Assembly: GCA_021298285.1 (NCBI GenBank)
Contig: JAJTFN010000055.1
Span: 1-35,046 of the forward strand
Origin: Verrucomicrobium sp.
GTDB lineage: Bacteria; Verrucomicrobiota; Verrucomicrobiia; Limisphaerales; UBA9464
Reading direction: 5' to 3'
Length of the DNA stretch: 35,046 nt
The notes below the pieces were generated by a model. It did no database searches. It worked only from the letters and a program-made list of their open reading frames with translations, and was not told the DNA's origin. The position numbers were made by a program, and so were the translations under genes. This document shows positions 24,192 to 31,424 of this stretch, piece after piece (the stretch's first letter is position 1; each line of letters begins with the position of its first letter).

Positions 24192-26090
24192 CTCGACCGA
24201 GGCGGCCTCCAGCTCGGTGAGCTTGGTGGCCGCGGCCTCCCAGTCGGTGGTGGCCTTGTGGAGGTCGTGGCCGACGGCACGGATCTGCTGCTGGAGTTCC
24301 TGGGAGCGGCCCGGCCTGGTGTAGGTCTCGGGCTTCTCCATCTCGGCGGTCAACTGCACCTGCTTGGCCTCGAGCGTGGCGATGCGCGCCTCGAGGGTGG
24401 CCACGTGCTTCTTCTGGAAGGTCATGGCCTTGCGCGCCTCCGCAGCCTGCTGGCGACGCTCCTTGGAGGAGGCGCTGATCACCGGCTTCGACGAGGCGAC
24501 CGGACCCGTGGTCGCCGGGCGGGCGTTGGTGAGGCCGCTGCCGTTGGACGCCTGGGTCAGGGCCGTGCGCGCCGACGAGGCCTTGGTCTTCTCCAGGTAG
24601 TAGTCGTAGTCGCCCGCGTACGGCGTCAACACGCCACCGCTGATGTGCAGCACCCGCGTGGCGATGGCCCGGATGAAGTACACGTCGTGGCTGATGAACA
24701 CGAGGGTTCCGATGAACTCGCTCAGGGCCGCCACCAGCGCATCGATGCTGGCGATGTCGAGGTGGGTCGTCGGCTCGTCCATGAGCAGCAGGTTGGGCGG
24801 ATCCAGCAGGAGCTTCACCAGGGCCAGCCGGGTCTTCTCGCCGCCGCTCAGGACGGCCACCTTCTTGAAGACGTCGTCGTCCCGGAACAGGAAGCACCCG
24901 AGCAGCGAGCGGATGTACAGCTCGGTCACGCGGGCCGGCGTGTCGCTGGCCTCCTCGAGCACGGTCCGCCCCGGCTGGAGCATCTCGGTGCGGTACTGGG
25001 AGAAGTAGCCCACCTTCACGCGCAGCCCCAGGTCGCGTTCGCCGGCCTGCGGGGTCAGGTTGCCCGCCAGGAGCTTCAGCAGGGTGGACTTGCCGGCGCC
25101 GTTGGGCCCGACCAGCACCGTGCGGTCGCCGCGCTGGGCCTCGAACTCCAGGCCCGTGTAGATGACATTCTCGCCGTAGGCGAAGTCGATGCCCTTCAGG
25201 GTGATCACCCGCTGACCGCTCTTCTCGGGCTGCGGAAACGCGAAATCGACGGTCGCCGCCGCCTGCTCCGGCGCGTTGATCTTCTCCATGCGGTCGATCT
25301 GCTTGAGCTTGGCCTGCGCCCGGGTCGCCGTGGTGTTCTTGGCCCGGAAGCGGTTCACGAAGTCCATCAGGCGGCCGATCTCGCGCTGCTGGTTCTTGAA
25401 GGCGGCCAGCTGCTGCTCCTGCTGCGCCTCGCGCTCGTCCAGGAAGGCGTCGTAGTTGCCCGAATAGCGGTAGAGGCGTTCGTTGCGGATCTCGACGATG
25501 CCGGTCACCAGCTGATTGAGGAACTCACGGTCGTGCGAGATGACCAGGATGGCCCCGGGGTAGTTCTTCAGGTAGCCCTGGAACCAGATCAGCGTCTCGA
25601 GATCGAGATGGTTGGTGGGCTCGTCGAGCATCAGGATGTCCGGCTCCTGCACCAGCAGGCGCGCCAGATGCGCCCGCATGACCCAGCCGCCCGACAGCTC
25701 GCGCGCCGGCCGCTCGAAGTCGGTGTCGCGGAAGGCCAGCCCCTTGAGCAGGCGCTTGGCCTTGGCGATGGCCGGGCCGTCGGCGTAGAAGTGGTAGTCG
25801 TCCTCCGGCTCCGAGCCGGGGGCATGCTGGCTGGTGGCGATTTCCAGCACCGTCTGGTCGCCCACCGGCGCGCTCTCCTGCGGCAGGAACCCGACGGTCG
25901 TGCCGCGCTGGAAGGTCACCAGACCGTCGTCCGGCTCCTCCTGCTGGAGGATGAGCTTGAAGAGGGTCGATTTTCCGGCGCCGTTCGGCCCGACGAGGCC
26001 GAGGCGGTCCTGGCGGTTGAACTGCAGGGAAAGGTCGGTGAACAGGGTCTTTCCCCCATATCCCTTGGAGACATTCGAGACGGTCAGCAT
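24189..26090 (-). CDS. ABC-F family ATPase (EttA/Uup type)
   Basis: A 633-residue soluble protein with two ABC ATPase domains and no membrane domain, the ABC-F arrangement that acts on the ribosome. Domain 1: Walker A GPNGAGKST (34-42), signature LSGGW, Walker B ILMLDEPTNHLD. A linker with the charged REAQQEQQLAAFKNQQREIG helix corresponds to the P-site tRNA interaction motif. Domain 2: GPNGAGKST, LSGGEKTRLAL, LLLMDEPTTHLD. A charged coiled-coil C-terminus (about 555-633) resembles that of Uup/YdiF-type members. ATG 26090 starts directly at MLTVSNVSKGYGGK; the in-frame extension upstream has no family similarity. Likely role: translation factor or stress/antibiotic protection; which one cannot be decided. 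Confidence 0.93.
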   Translation of the reverse strand: MLTVSNVSKGYGGKTLFTDLSLQFNRQDRLGLVGPNGAGKSTLFKLILQQEEPDDGLVTFQRGTTVGFLPQESAPVGDQTVLEIATSQHAPGSEPEDDYHFYADGPAIAKAKRLLKGLAFRDTDFERPARELSGGWVMRAHLARLLVQEPDILMLDEPTNHLDLETLIWFQGYLKNYPGAILVISHDREFLNQLVTGIVEIRNERLYRYSGNYDAFLDEREAQQEQQLAAFKNQQREIGRLMDFVNRFRAKNTTATRAQAKLKQIDRMEKINAPEQAAATVDFAFPQPEKSGQRVITLKGIDFAYGENVIYTGLEFEAQRGDRTVLVGPNGAGKSTLLKLLAGNLTPQAGERDLGLRVKVGYFSQYRTEMLQPGRTVLEEASDTPARVTELYIRSLLGCFLFRDDDVFKKVAVLSGGEKTRLALVKLLLDPPNLLLMDEPTTHLDIASIDALVAALSEFIGTLVFISHDVYFIRAIATRVLHISGGVLTPYAGDYDYYLEKTKASSARTALTQASNGSGLTNARPATTGPVASSKPVISASSKERRQQAAEARKAMTFQKKHVATLEARIATLEAKQVQLTAEMEKPETYTRPGRSQELQQQIRAVGHDLHKATTDWEAAATKLTELEAASVE

Positions 26091-26114
26091 CGCTGCGCCC
26101 CACCGTAGGGATTC

Positions 26115-26129
26115 CCCGACCGGGTCGGG
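26115..26129. promoter_or_regulatory. interrupted palindrome upstream of ABC-F gene
   Basis: CCCGACC-G-GGTCGGG is a perfect 7-bp inverted repeat around a single base, 24 bases upstream of the ABC-F start codon. It could be an operator; as an RNA hairpin the loop would need to open to three bases. Some ABC-F genes are regulated by leader attenuation, but no leader peptide was recognised here. Confidence 0.3.
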
Positions 26130-26167
26130 AGTCGTATTTTGTCCTGAAGGTTCCGCTGCGGCTCGTG

Positions 26168-26196
26168 TTGACAACGGCGGGTCGGTTCTACATAAC
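26168..26196 (+). promoter_or_regulatory. sigma70-type promoter of tRNA-Lys
   Basis: The -35 box is TTGACA (26168-26173, perfect consensus), followed by a 17-base spacer and the -10 box CATAAC (26191-26196, four of six). The tRNA begins 16 bases after the -10, as expected for a stable RNA promoter. Confidence 0.7.
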
Positions 26197-26211
26197 AGCC
26201 GCGGTTTTGGC

Positions 26212-26286
26212 GCCTCGGTAGCTCAATGGCAGAGCAGCTGACTCTTAATCAGTTGGTTCTAGGTTCAAGTCCTAGCCGGGGCACCA
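26212..26286 (+). tRNA. trnK: tRNA-Lys (anticodon CUU)
   Basis: A full cloverleaf is visible. The acceptor stem GCCTCGG pairs with CCGGGGC (one T-G pair). The D stem is GCTC/GAGC. The anticodon stem GCTGA/TCAGT holds the loop CTCTTAA, giving anticodon CTT (26244-26246). The T loop is TTCAAGT within CTAGG-TTCAAGT-CCTAG, with the discriminator A and an encoded CCA end (26284-26286). CUU reads AAG, the lysine codon most used in this GC-rich DNA. Confidence 0.97.
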
Positions 26287-26324
26287 CTCCTCCGTTTTCC
26301 GTCTTTCCACGTCCCCTTCTTCAC

Positions 26325-26345
26325 GATACCCATCCCTGAGGTATC
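26325..26345 (+). terminator. weak hairpin downstream of tRNA-Lys
   Basis: GATACC-CATCCCTGA-GGTATC is a perfect 6-bp stem with a 9-base loop, about 40 bases after the tRNA. It is not followed by a T-run, so terminator function is only a guess. The rest of the 26287-26483 spacer is C-rich without a recognised feature. Confidence 0.25.
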
Positions 26346-26483
26346 CCTTCCCGAAGCATTCCTGTCCACGGCATCCCCAATGGATCGTCCAAGATCCGCC
26401 ACCCCAACCCTGACCCCCCGGAACGTTCGAGCCTCGCGACGTCCCTCCAGCCCAATGGCCCCAGCCTGGGGCGACATCGATCG

Positions 26484-27938
26484 ATGAAACGTTTCCCAGC
26501 CGGTTTGGTTTGCAGCCTCGTCCTCATGGTGCTCACGGCGCTTGGCCTCCGCACCCATGCCCAGGTCCCGGAGATCGTCTTCGACAACACCCGGGGGATC
26601 ACGACGAACTACTACCTGATCGGCAGCCAGCATGGCGACGACATCAATCTCGCCGGGACCAGCCGGGTCGTCACGCACTTCACCTTCATGTACTTCGGCA
26701 ACGTGCTGACCCCCTCGGGTGGCTGGAGGATCCGCTTCTACAGGAATGACGGGGAGCGCGAGTACCCCACGGTCGCGAACACCCAGAAACCCAAGACCCT
26801 GATCTGGGAAAGCGCGCTCTACCCCGTGCTGCCGGGTCTCCAGCCGACCACGCTCGACGTGCCCCGGGTGACGGTGCCTGACCGCTTCACCTGGACGGTC
26901 GAGTTCCAGGACCTCGCGCAGGATGCCAACAACGGTGCCGGCCTCATCATCTCCCACCCGCCGACCGTGGGCGCGCTGTTGCCGGGCAAGAACCGGAACG
27001 TCATCGGAAGCTATGCCGACTTCTGGAAACTGGAGGAGGCCGACGTGGCCGACTCCTGGGCGTTGAACATGTTCAGCACCAACCCCGACTCGGGGCCCCA
27101 GGGCAACTTCTACGCCCGGGTGGTCACCGAATCGGTCACGAACCGGGCGCCGGTCTGGGCGTCCGCGGTGAATCGCCGGGTCAGCGAGGGATCCGTCCTG
27201 TCGTTCCAACTGCGGGCCACCGACGCCGACCTGCCCGCCCAGCCCCTGGCCTACCGCCTGGCGTCCGGGCCGACGGGCCTGACGGTCTCCACCAACGGCC
27301 TGCTCTCCTGGCAGCCCACCGAGGCGCAGGGGCCGAGCACCAACCGGGTCCGGGTCGAGGTGAGCGACGGCGTCGCCGCGGTTGCCCAGGAATTCGAGAT
27401 CGTGGTCCAGGAACGGAACACCCCGCCGACGCTGGCGCCGGTCGGCACCCGGCGGGTCAGCGAGGGACAACGCCTTTCCTTCCAGATCCGCGCCACCGAC
27501 GCCGACCTGCCCGCCCAGGCGCTGACCTACCGCCTCGTGTCCGGACCGGTCGGTCTCTCGGTCACGACCAACGGCGTCCTGTCATGGCTGCCGACCTTCG
27601 AGCAGGGCCCCAGCACCAACCGGGTACGGGTGAGCGCCAGCGACCCCTTCGGTGCCGTCACCCAGGACTTCGACATCATCGTCCGCGATGCGACACCCAC
27701 CGCACCCGAGGCGTCGCTGGCGCTGGTCCCGGGCTCCGGGCGCGCCTGGAATCTCCACCTCCGGGCCACCGCCGGGGTGGCCTTCCAGGTCGAGCAGACC
27801 ACCCGCCTGACCGGCGAGGGCTGGACGGCCGTCCCGGGCCTCGGGCCCGTGGCGGGACGGGGCCCGGCCGAGCCGGTCGTCCTCCCGCTGGCCGAGGACG
27901 CCTCGGCAACGCGGTTCTACCGGGTCCGCCGCCCCTGA
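26484..27938 (+). CDS. secreted protein with two tandem Ig/cadherin-like modules
   Basis: A 484-residue exported protein. A signal peptide (MKRFPAGLVCSLVLMVLTAL, cleavage after THAQ near residue 27) precedes an N-terminal beta domain of unknown function (about 30-215). Two near-identical Ig-like modules follow (about 216-310 and 311-403), each with RRVSEG, the ATDADLPAQ motif, a YRL.SGP.GL segment, TNG.LSW.PT, and GPSTNRVRV. These modules match the 'putative Ig' type found in large Verrucomicrobiota surface proteins. The C-terminus (about 405-484) ends in ..ATRFYRVRRP, a closing element common in such proteins. A role in adhesion or polymer binding is inferred. No sorting or anchoring signal was recognised. 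Confidence 0.85.
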   Translation: MKRFPAGLVCSLVLMVLTALGLRTHAQVPEIVFDNTRGITTNYYLIGSQHGDDINLAGTSRVVTHFTFMYFGNVLTPSGGWRIRFYRNDGEREYPTVANTQKPKTLIWESALYPVLPGLQPTTLDVPRVTVPDRFTWTVEFQDLAQDANNGAGLIISHPPTVGALLPGKNRNVIGSYADFWKLEEADVADSWALNMFSTNPDSGPQGNFYARVVTESVTNRAPVWASAVNRRVSEGSVLSFQLRATDADLPAQPLAYRLASGPTGLTVSTNGLLSWQPTEAQGPSTNRVRVEVSDGVAAVAQEFEIVVQERNTPPTLAPVGTRRVSEGQRLSFQIRATDADLPAQALTYRLVSGPVGLSVTTNGVLSWLPTFEQGPSTNRVRVSASDPFGAVTQDFDIIVRDATPTAPEASLALVPGSGRAWNLHLRATAGVAFQVEQTTRLTGEGWTAVPGLGPVAGRGPAEPVVLPLAEDASATRFYRVRRP

Positions 27939-27995
27939 GACCCCGAACCGGGCCCATCCGGCGGCCCACCGGCCGATCCATCGCCCCCACGCCCC

Positions 27996-29537
27996 GTGCC
28001 CGACACCTCCGCTCCCGCGACGACCGCCGAACGCCCGAAGCTGCGGGCCCTCATCGTGGAGGACTCCGAGTTCGACGCGCTGATCCTGGTCAACCACCTC
28101 CGCCAGGGTGGCTGGAAGGTCGAATCCAAGCGGGTGGCCGACGCGGGCGCGTTCGAGCGCGAACTGCGCTCGGGCGGATGGGACCTCGTGCTTTGCGACC
28201 ACTTCATGCCCGGGTTCAGCGCACCCCAGGCCCTGGAGATCTACCAACAGTCGGGCAGGGACATGCCCTTCATCATCGTCTCCGGCGGCATCGAGGAGGG
28301 GGTGGCCATCGAGGCCATGAAATCCGGGGCGCACGACTTCATGACCAAGGGTTCGCCCGGCCGCCTCGTGCCGGCGGTGCAGCGGGAACTGCGCGAGGCC
28401 GCCGTGCGGGCGGCCCGACGGCAGGCCGAGACCGCCCTGCGCGAGAGCGAGCTGCGGTACCGCTCGGTGTGGGAGAATTCCACCGATGCGGTGCTGCTCA
28501 TGGACCTCGAGGGTGTCATCCGCTTCGGCAATCCCGCCGTGAAGGTGATCTTCGGGTGGGATGCCCCGGAGGTCTGCGGACACACCCTGGACTTCCTCCA
28601 GGCGGCCGAGGCCCCGCCGGGCACCTGGAAGACGGCCGCCGAGGCCGAGGATCGCCGGGTCTTCGAGACCCGGGCCCGACGCTCCGACGGCTCGGAGGTG
28701 GAGGTCGAGATCGGCTTCACCCGCATGCGGATGGGCACCCAGCAATGGCTCGTGGCCTTCATCCGGGACATCACCGAGCGCCGCCGGCACGAGGCCGAGA
28801 TCCGCAAGGGTCGCCAGGAATTCGCGGCGGCCCGGGAGGTCCAGTCGCGGCTCTTCCCGAAGTCGGCACCCCGGGTGCCGGGGTTCGACATCGCCGGGCT
28901 CTCCCAGGCCGCCGAGGCCACCGGGGGCGACTCCTTCGACTACCTGCCGCTGCCGGACGGCTCCTGGGGTGTGCTGGTGGCCGACGTCGCAGGGCATGGC
29001 ATGGGACCGGCCCTCCTCATGGCCGAGACCCGCTTCTGCCTGCGCATGACCGCGCGTTCGGCCTCGGCCCCGGCCGACATCCTCACCCAGGCCAACCGGC
29101 TGCTTGCCGAGGACCTCGGCGGCGACCGCTACGTGACGGTGTCCCTCGCGGCGATCCACCCCGGCAGCCGGGTCCTCCGGCACGCCAGCGCCGGACACCC
29201 GGCCACCTGGATCCTCGACGCCACCGGGCGCATCAAGGCCAGCCTGAGACGCACCGGCAAGCCCCTGGGCAGGCAGGGCCCGGCCGCCTACACCGAGAAC
29301 CCACCGGTCCCGCTCGAGTCGGGGGACACCGTGCTGCAACTGACCGACGGCATCGACGAGGCCATGCGGTCGGACGGGACGCTCTTCACGGTGGAACGGG
29401 TCCTCGACCTGATCCGTGCCCACCCCGGGGTGCCTGCGGCCGAGCTGGCCGGTCGCATCTGCCAGGCGGCCCGCGACTTCACCCGGCCGGAACCCCAGAC
29501 CGACGACTTCACCGTCGTCCTCGTGCGCGTCCTGTGA
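27996..29537 (+). CDS. response regulator with receiver, PAS and PP2C (SpoIIE) phosphatase domains
   Basis: A 513-residue cytoplasmic signalling protein. Receiver domain (about 17-135): acidic E22-D23, phospho-acceptor D68 in LVLCDHFMPG, and lysine in FMTKGSPG. PAS domain (about 150-265) beginning RYRSVWENSTDAVLLMDLEG and ending in IRDITERRRHE. SpoIIE/RsbU-type PP2C phosphatase (about 290-510): GGDSFDY, VADVAGHGMGPALLMA, LTDGIDEA and TDDFTVVLVRVL, with the metal-binding aspartates present. Such proteins typically dephosphorylate an anti-sigma-factor antagonist in a partner-switching cascade; no antagonist or anti-sigma gene is next to it. Start is GTG 27996. Its stop overlaps or abuts the DUF2007 gene. 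Confidence 0.92.
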   Translation: MPDTSAPATTAERPKLRALIVEDSEFDALILVNHLRQGGWKVESKRVADAGAFERELRSGGWDLVLCDHFMPGFSAPQALEIYQQSGRDMPFIIVSGGIEEGVAIEAMKSGAHDFMTKGSPGRLVPAVQRELREAAVRAARRQAETALRESELRYRSVWENSTDAVLLMDLEGVIRFGNPAVKVIFGWDAPEVCGHTLDFLQAAEAPPGTWKTAAEAEDRRVFETRARRSDGSEVEVEIGFTRMRMGTQQWLVAFIRDITERRRHEAEIRKGRQEFAAAREVQSRLFPKSAPRVPGFDIAGLSQAAEATGGDSFDYLPLPDGSWGVLVADVAGHGMGPALLMAETRFCLRMTARSASAPADILTQANRLLAEDLGGDRYVTVSLAAIHPGSRVLRHASAGHPATWILDATGRIKASLRRTGKPLGRQGPAAYTENPPVPLESGDTVLQLTDGIDEAMRSDGTLFTVERVLDLIRAHPGVPAAELAGRICQAARDFTRPEPQTDDFTVVLVRVL

Positions 29538-29551
29538 GCGAACCCACCGCC

Positions 29552-29797
29552 ATGCGGCACTTCTTCACCGGCCCGTGGATCAAGGGCGACCTGCTGCAGG
29601 CATGGCTCGAGAAGCACGGCATCGCCGCGATCCTTGAGCCGGCGGAACCCGACGGAACGGTCGGACCAACGCCGACCGGTGGCGCGGTGGCCGACGAGAT
29701 CGAGGACCTCGACCGCACGGTGCGCGTGCTCGTGTCCGAGGCCGATTTCCCGAGGGCGCACGCCCTGTTCTTCACCGAGCGGGAAGGAGAGCTCTGA
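29552..29797 (+). CDS. DUF2007 small protein
   Basis: An 81-residue protein matching the DUF2007 pattern: MRHFFTGPWIKGDLLQAWLE, then KHGIAAILEPA, and a closing VRVLVSEADFPRAHALFF, a small ferredoxin-like alpha-beta fold often described as a putative signal-transducing domain. Function is not established. An in-frame GTG at 29534 would overlap the TGA of the phosphatase gene (GTGA), making coupling likely; ATG 29552 is used because the domain starts there. Its own stop TGA overlaps the ATG of slyX by one base, so the three genes are one transcription unit. Confidence 0.82.
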   Translation: MRHFFTGPWIKGDLLQAWLEKHGIAAILEPAEPDGTVGPTPTGGAVADEIEDLDRTVRVLVSEADFPRAHALFFTEREGEL

Positions 29798-30015
29798 TGA
29801 CACCCCAAACCCAGGAGGACCGGCTCGACCGCGCCGAGGCCGCCCTCGCCCATCTCGAACGGAATTTCGACGCCTTGAACTCGGTCGTGATCGACCAGGG
29901 CAAGGTCATCGCCCGGCTGCAGCGACAACTGGAGACTCTGGGCGAGACGCTCCGCGCGCAGGACGGAGACCGCATCGCGCCCCACAACCAGAAGCCGCCC
30001 CATTACGCGCCCTGA
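29797..30015 (+). CDS. slyX: SlyX-like coiled-coil protein
   Basis: A 72-residue protein: a single heptad-patterned coiled coil (RLDRAEAALAHLERNFDALN through RLQRQLETL) followed by a short tail ending in the family hallmark KPPHY. SlyX has no established function. The strong ribosome-binding site GGAAGGAG lies seven bases before ATG 29797, and the start overlaps the preceding stop by one base. It is an unusual companion for a PP2C-type regulator. Confidence 0.9.
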   Translation: MTPQTQEDRLDRAEAALAHLERNFDALNSVVIDQGKVIARLQRQLETLGETLRAQDGDRIAPHNQKPPHYAP

Positions 30016-30017
30016 GA

Positions 30018-30103
30018 CGGGAGCGCCGGGCCGGCTGACGTCCGGCCGGTGGCGGGCCAGGGGCCCATCCCCCGGGATCTGGCACCACCCCCGGACGCTC
30101 CCG
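30018..30103. terminator. branched inverted-repeat structure between convergent slyX and tyrS
   Basis: The outer arms CGGGAGCG (30018-30025) and CGCTCCCG (30096-30103) pair perfectly over 8 bases. Between them sit two further hairpins, GGCCGG-CTGACGT-CCGGCC (30029-30047) and GCCAG..CTGGC (30056-30083), so the whole could fold as a three-way junction. It fills the 99-base gap between the two stop codons. Probably a bidirectional terminator; no U-tract is seen. Confidence 0.45.
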
Positions 30104-30114
30104 GAAAACACACC

Positions 30115-31367
30115 CTACCCCTGGACCGTGACCACGGCGTAGTTGCGCCGCCCCTTGCGCAGGAGCAGGTGCTTGCCGAAGAGCAGGTCGGCGGTGGTGA
30201 CCGCGCGCTGGACCTCGGCCACGCGCACATTGTTGAGCGAGGCCCCGCCTCCCTGGATGTCCGTGCGGGCCTGGCCCTTGCTGGCGGAGAGCCCGGCATG
30301 CACCAGCAGCTCGGTGACGGGCATGCCCGCCCCGGACAACCGCGAGGCCTCCAGCGCCTTGGTCGGCACCTCGCCGAGCAGCTCGTTGAAGGTGCCTTCG
30401 CCCACGCCCGCCAGGTCGCCCCCGAAGAGGATCTCGCTGGCCCGGACGGCCTCGTGGGCGGCCGACTCGCCATGCACCAGCGTCGTCACCTCGCGGGCCA
30501 GGGCCTTGTGCGGGGCTCGGGCGCCGGGGTTGGCCACCAGGTCCTGCTCGAGGGCGGCAATCTGCTCGGAGGAGAGGAACGTGAGGACCTTCAGCAGCTT
30601 GACCACGTCGCGGTCGTCGCTCTGGACGAAGAACTGGTAGAAGCGGTACGGGCTGGTCCGCTTGGAATCGAGCCACACGGCCCCCGAGGCGCTCTTGCCG
30701 TACTTGGTGCCGTCGGCCTTGGTACGCCGAGCTTCTTGCGGCACAGCTCCGTGCCGGCGGTGATGTTGCCCCACTGGTCGGTCGCGCCGATCTGGCGCTC
30801 GCAGTGGGCGTCGCGGCGCAGGTGGTAGAAATCGTAGGCCTGCAGCAGCATGTAGCTGAACTCGGTGTAGCTGATGCCGTTGTCGCGGTCCTCCATGCGG
30901 GCCCGGACCGATTCCTTGGCCACCATGGCGTTGACCGTGAAGTGCTTGCCCACGTCGCGCAGGAACTCCAGGTACGAGATCGGGCCGAACCAGTCGAAGT
31001 TGTCCACCAGGCGGGCGGCATGGCCCGGGGCGTCGAAGTCGAGGAACCGCGCCAACTGGCCCTTGATGGACGCGATGTTGTGCTTCAGCACGTCCGGGGT
31101 GAGCAGGTTGCGCTCGGACGACCGGCCGCTGGGGTCGCCGATCATGCCGGTGGCCCCGCCGGCCAGCGCGATGGGCACGTGGCCGGCCTGCTGGAAGCGC
31201 CGCAGGCACAACAGCGGCACCAGGTTGCCGACGTGCAGCGAATCGGCCGTGGGATCGAAGCCGCAATACAGGGTCGTGGGGCCCGAGGCGAGCCGGGCGG
31301 ACAGGGCTTCGAGGTCGGTGCAGTCGGCGTAGAGGCCCCGCCAGCGCAGTTCGTCGAGAATGTTCAT
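30115..31367 (-). pseudogene. tyrS: tyrosyl-tRNA synthetase with internal deletion and frameshift
   Basis: TyrS charges tRNA-Tyr with tyrosine. The first part (about 214 codons from ATG 31367) reads [18 protein letters not shown], the HIGH-type [13 protein letters not shown], and [21 protein letters not shown]. At about 30720-30728 the frame shifts; the second part continues as [19 protein letters not shown] (KMSKS-type KYGKS) through the S4-like C-terminus to the stop at 30115. Compared with the E. coli enzyme about 11-12 residues (the stretch equivalent to ..FGLTVPL.) are missing at the junction. Both halves are otherwise intact and near family length. Either the gene is dead and another tyrS exists, or the junction is a sequencing/assembly error. 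An in-frame ATG at 31379 is also possible. Confidence 0.9.
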
Positions 31368-31424
31368 CGGCCCGGCCATTGAACCACAGAGCCCGGCCGG
31401 CGGGAACAGCGCGTCGATCCCGTC

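Noticed and set aside
24258-26108. Long plus-strand open frame (616 codons) over the ABC-F gene
   Set aside because: Antisense of a well-supported ABC-F ATPase.
26325-26345. Rho-independent terminator for tRNA-Lys
   Set aside because: The hairpin is real but no T-run follows; kept only as a low-confidence feature.
30115-31266. A second independent gene for the C-terminal half of TyrS
   Set aside because: The upstream part of this frame is a shadow; both halves together match one TyrS, so a single frameshifted gene is the simpler reading.
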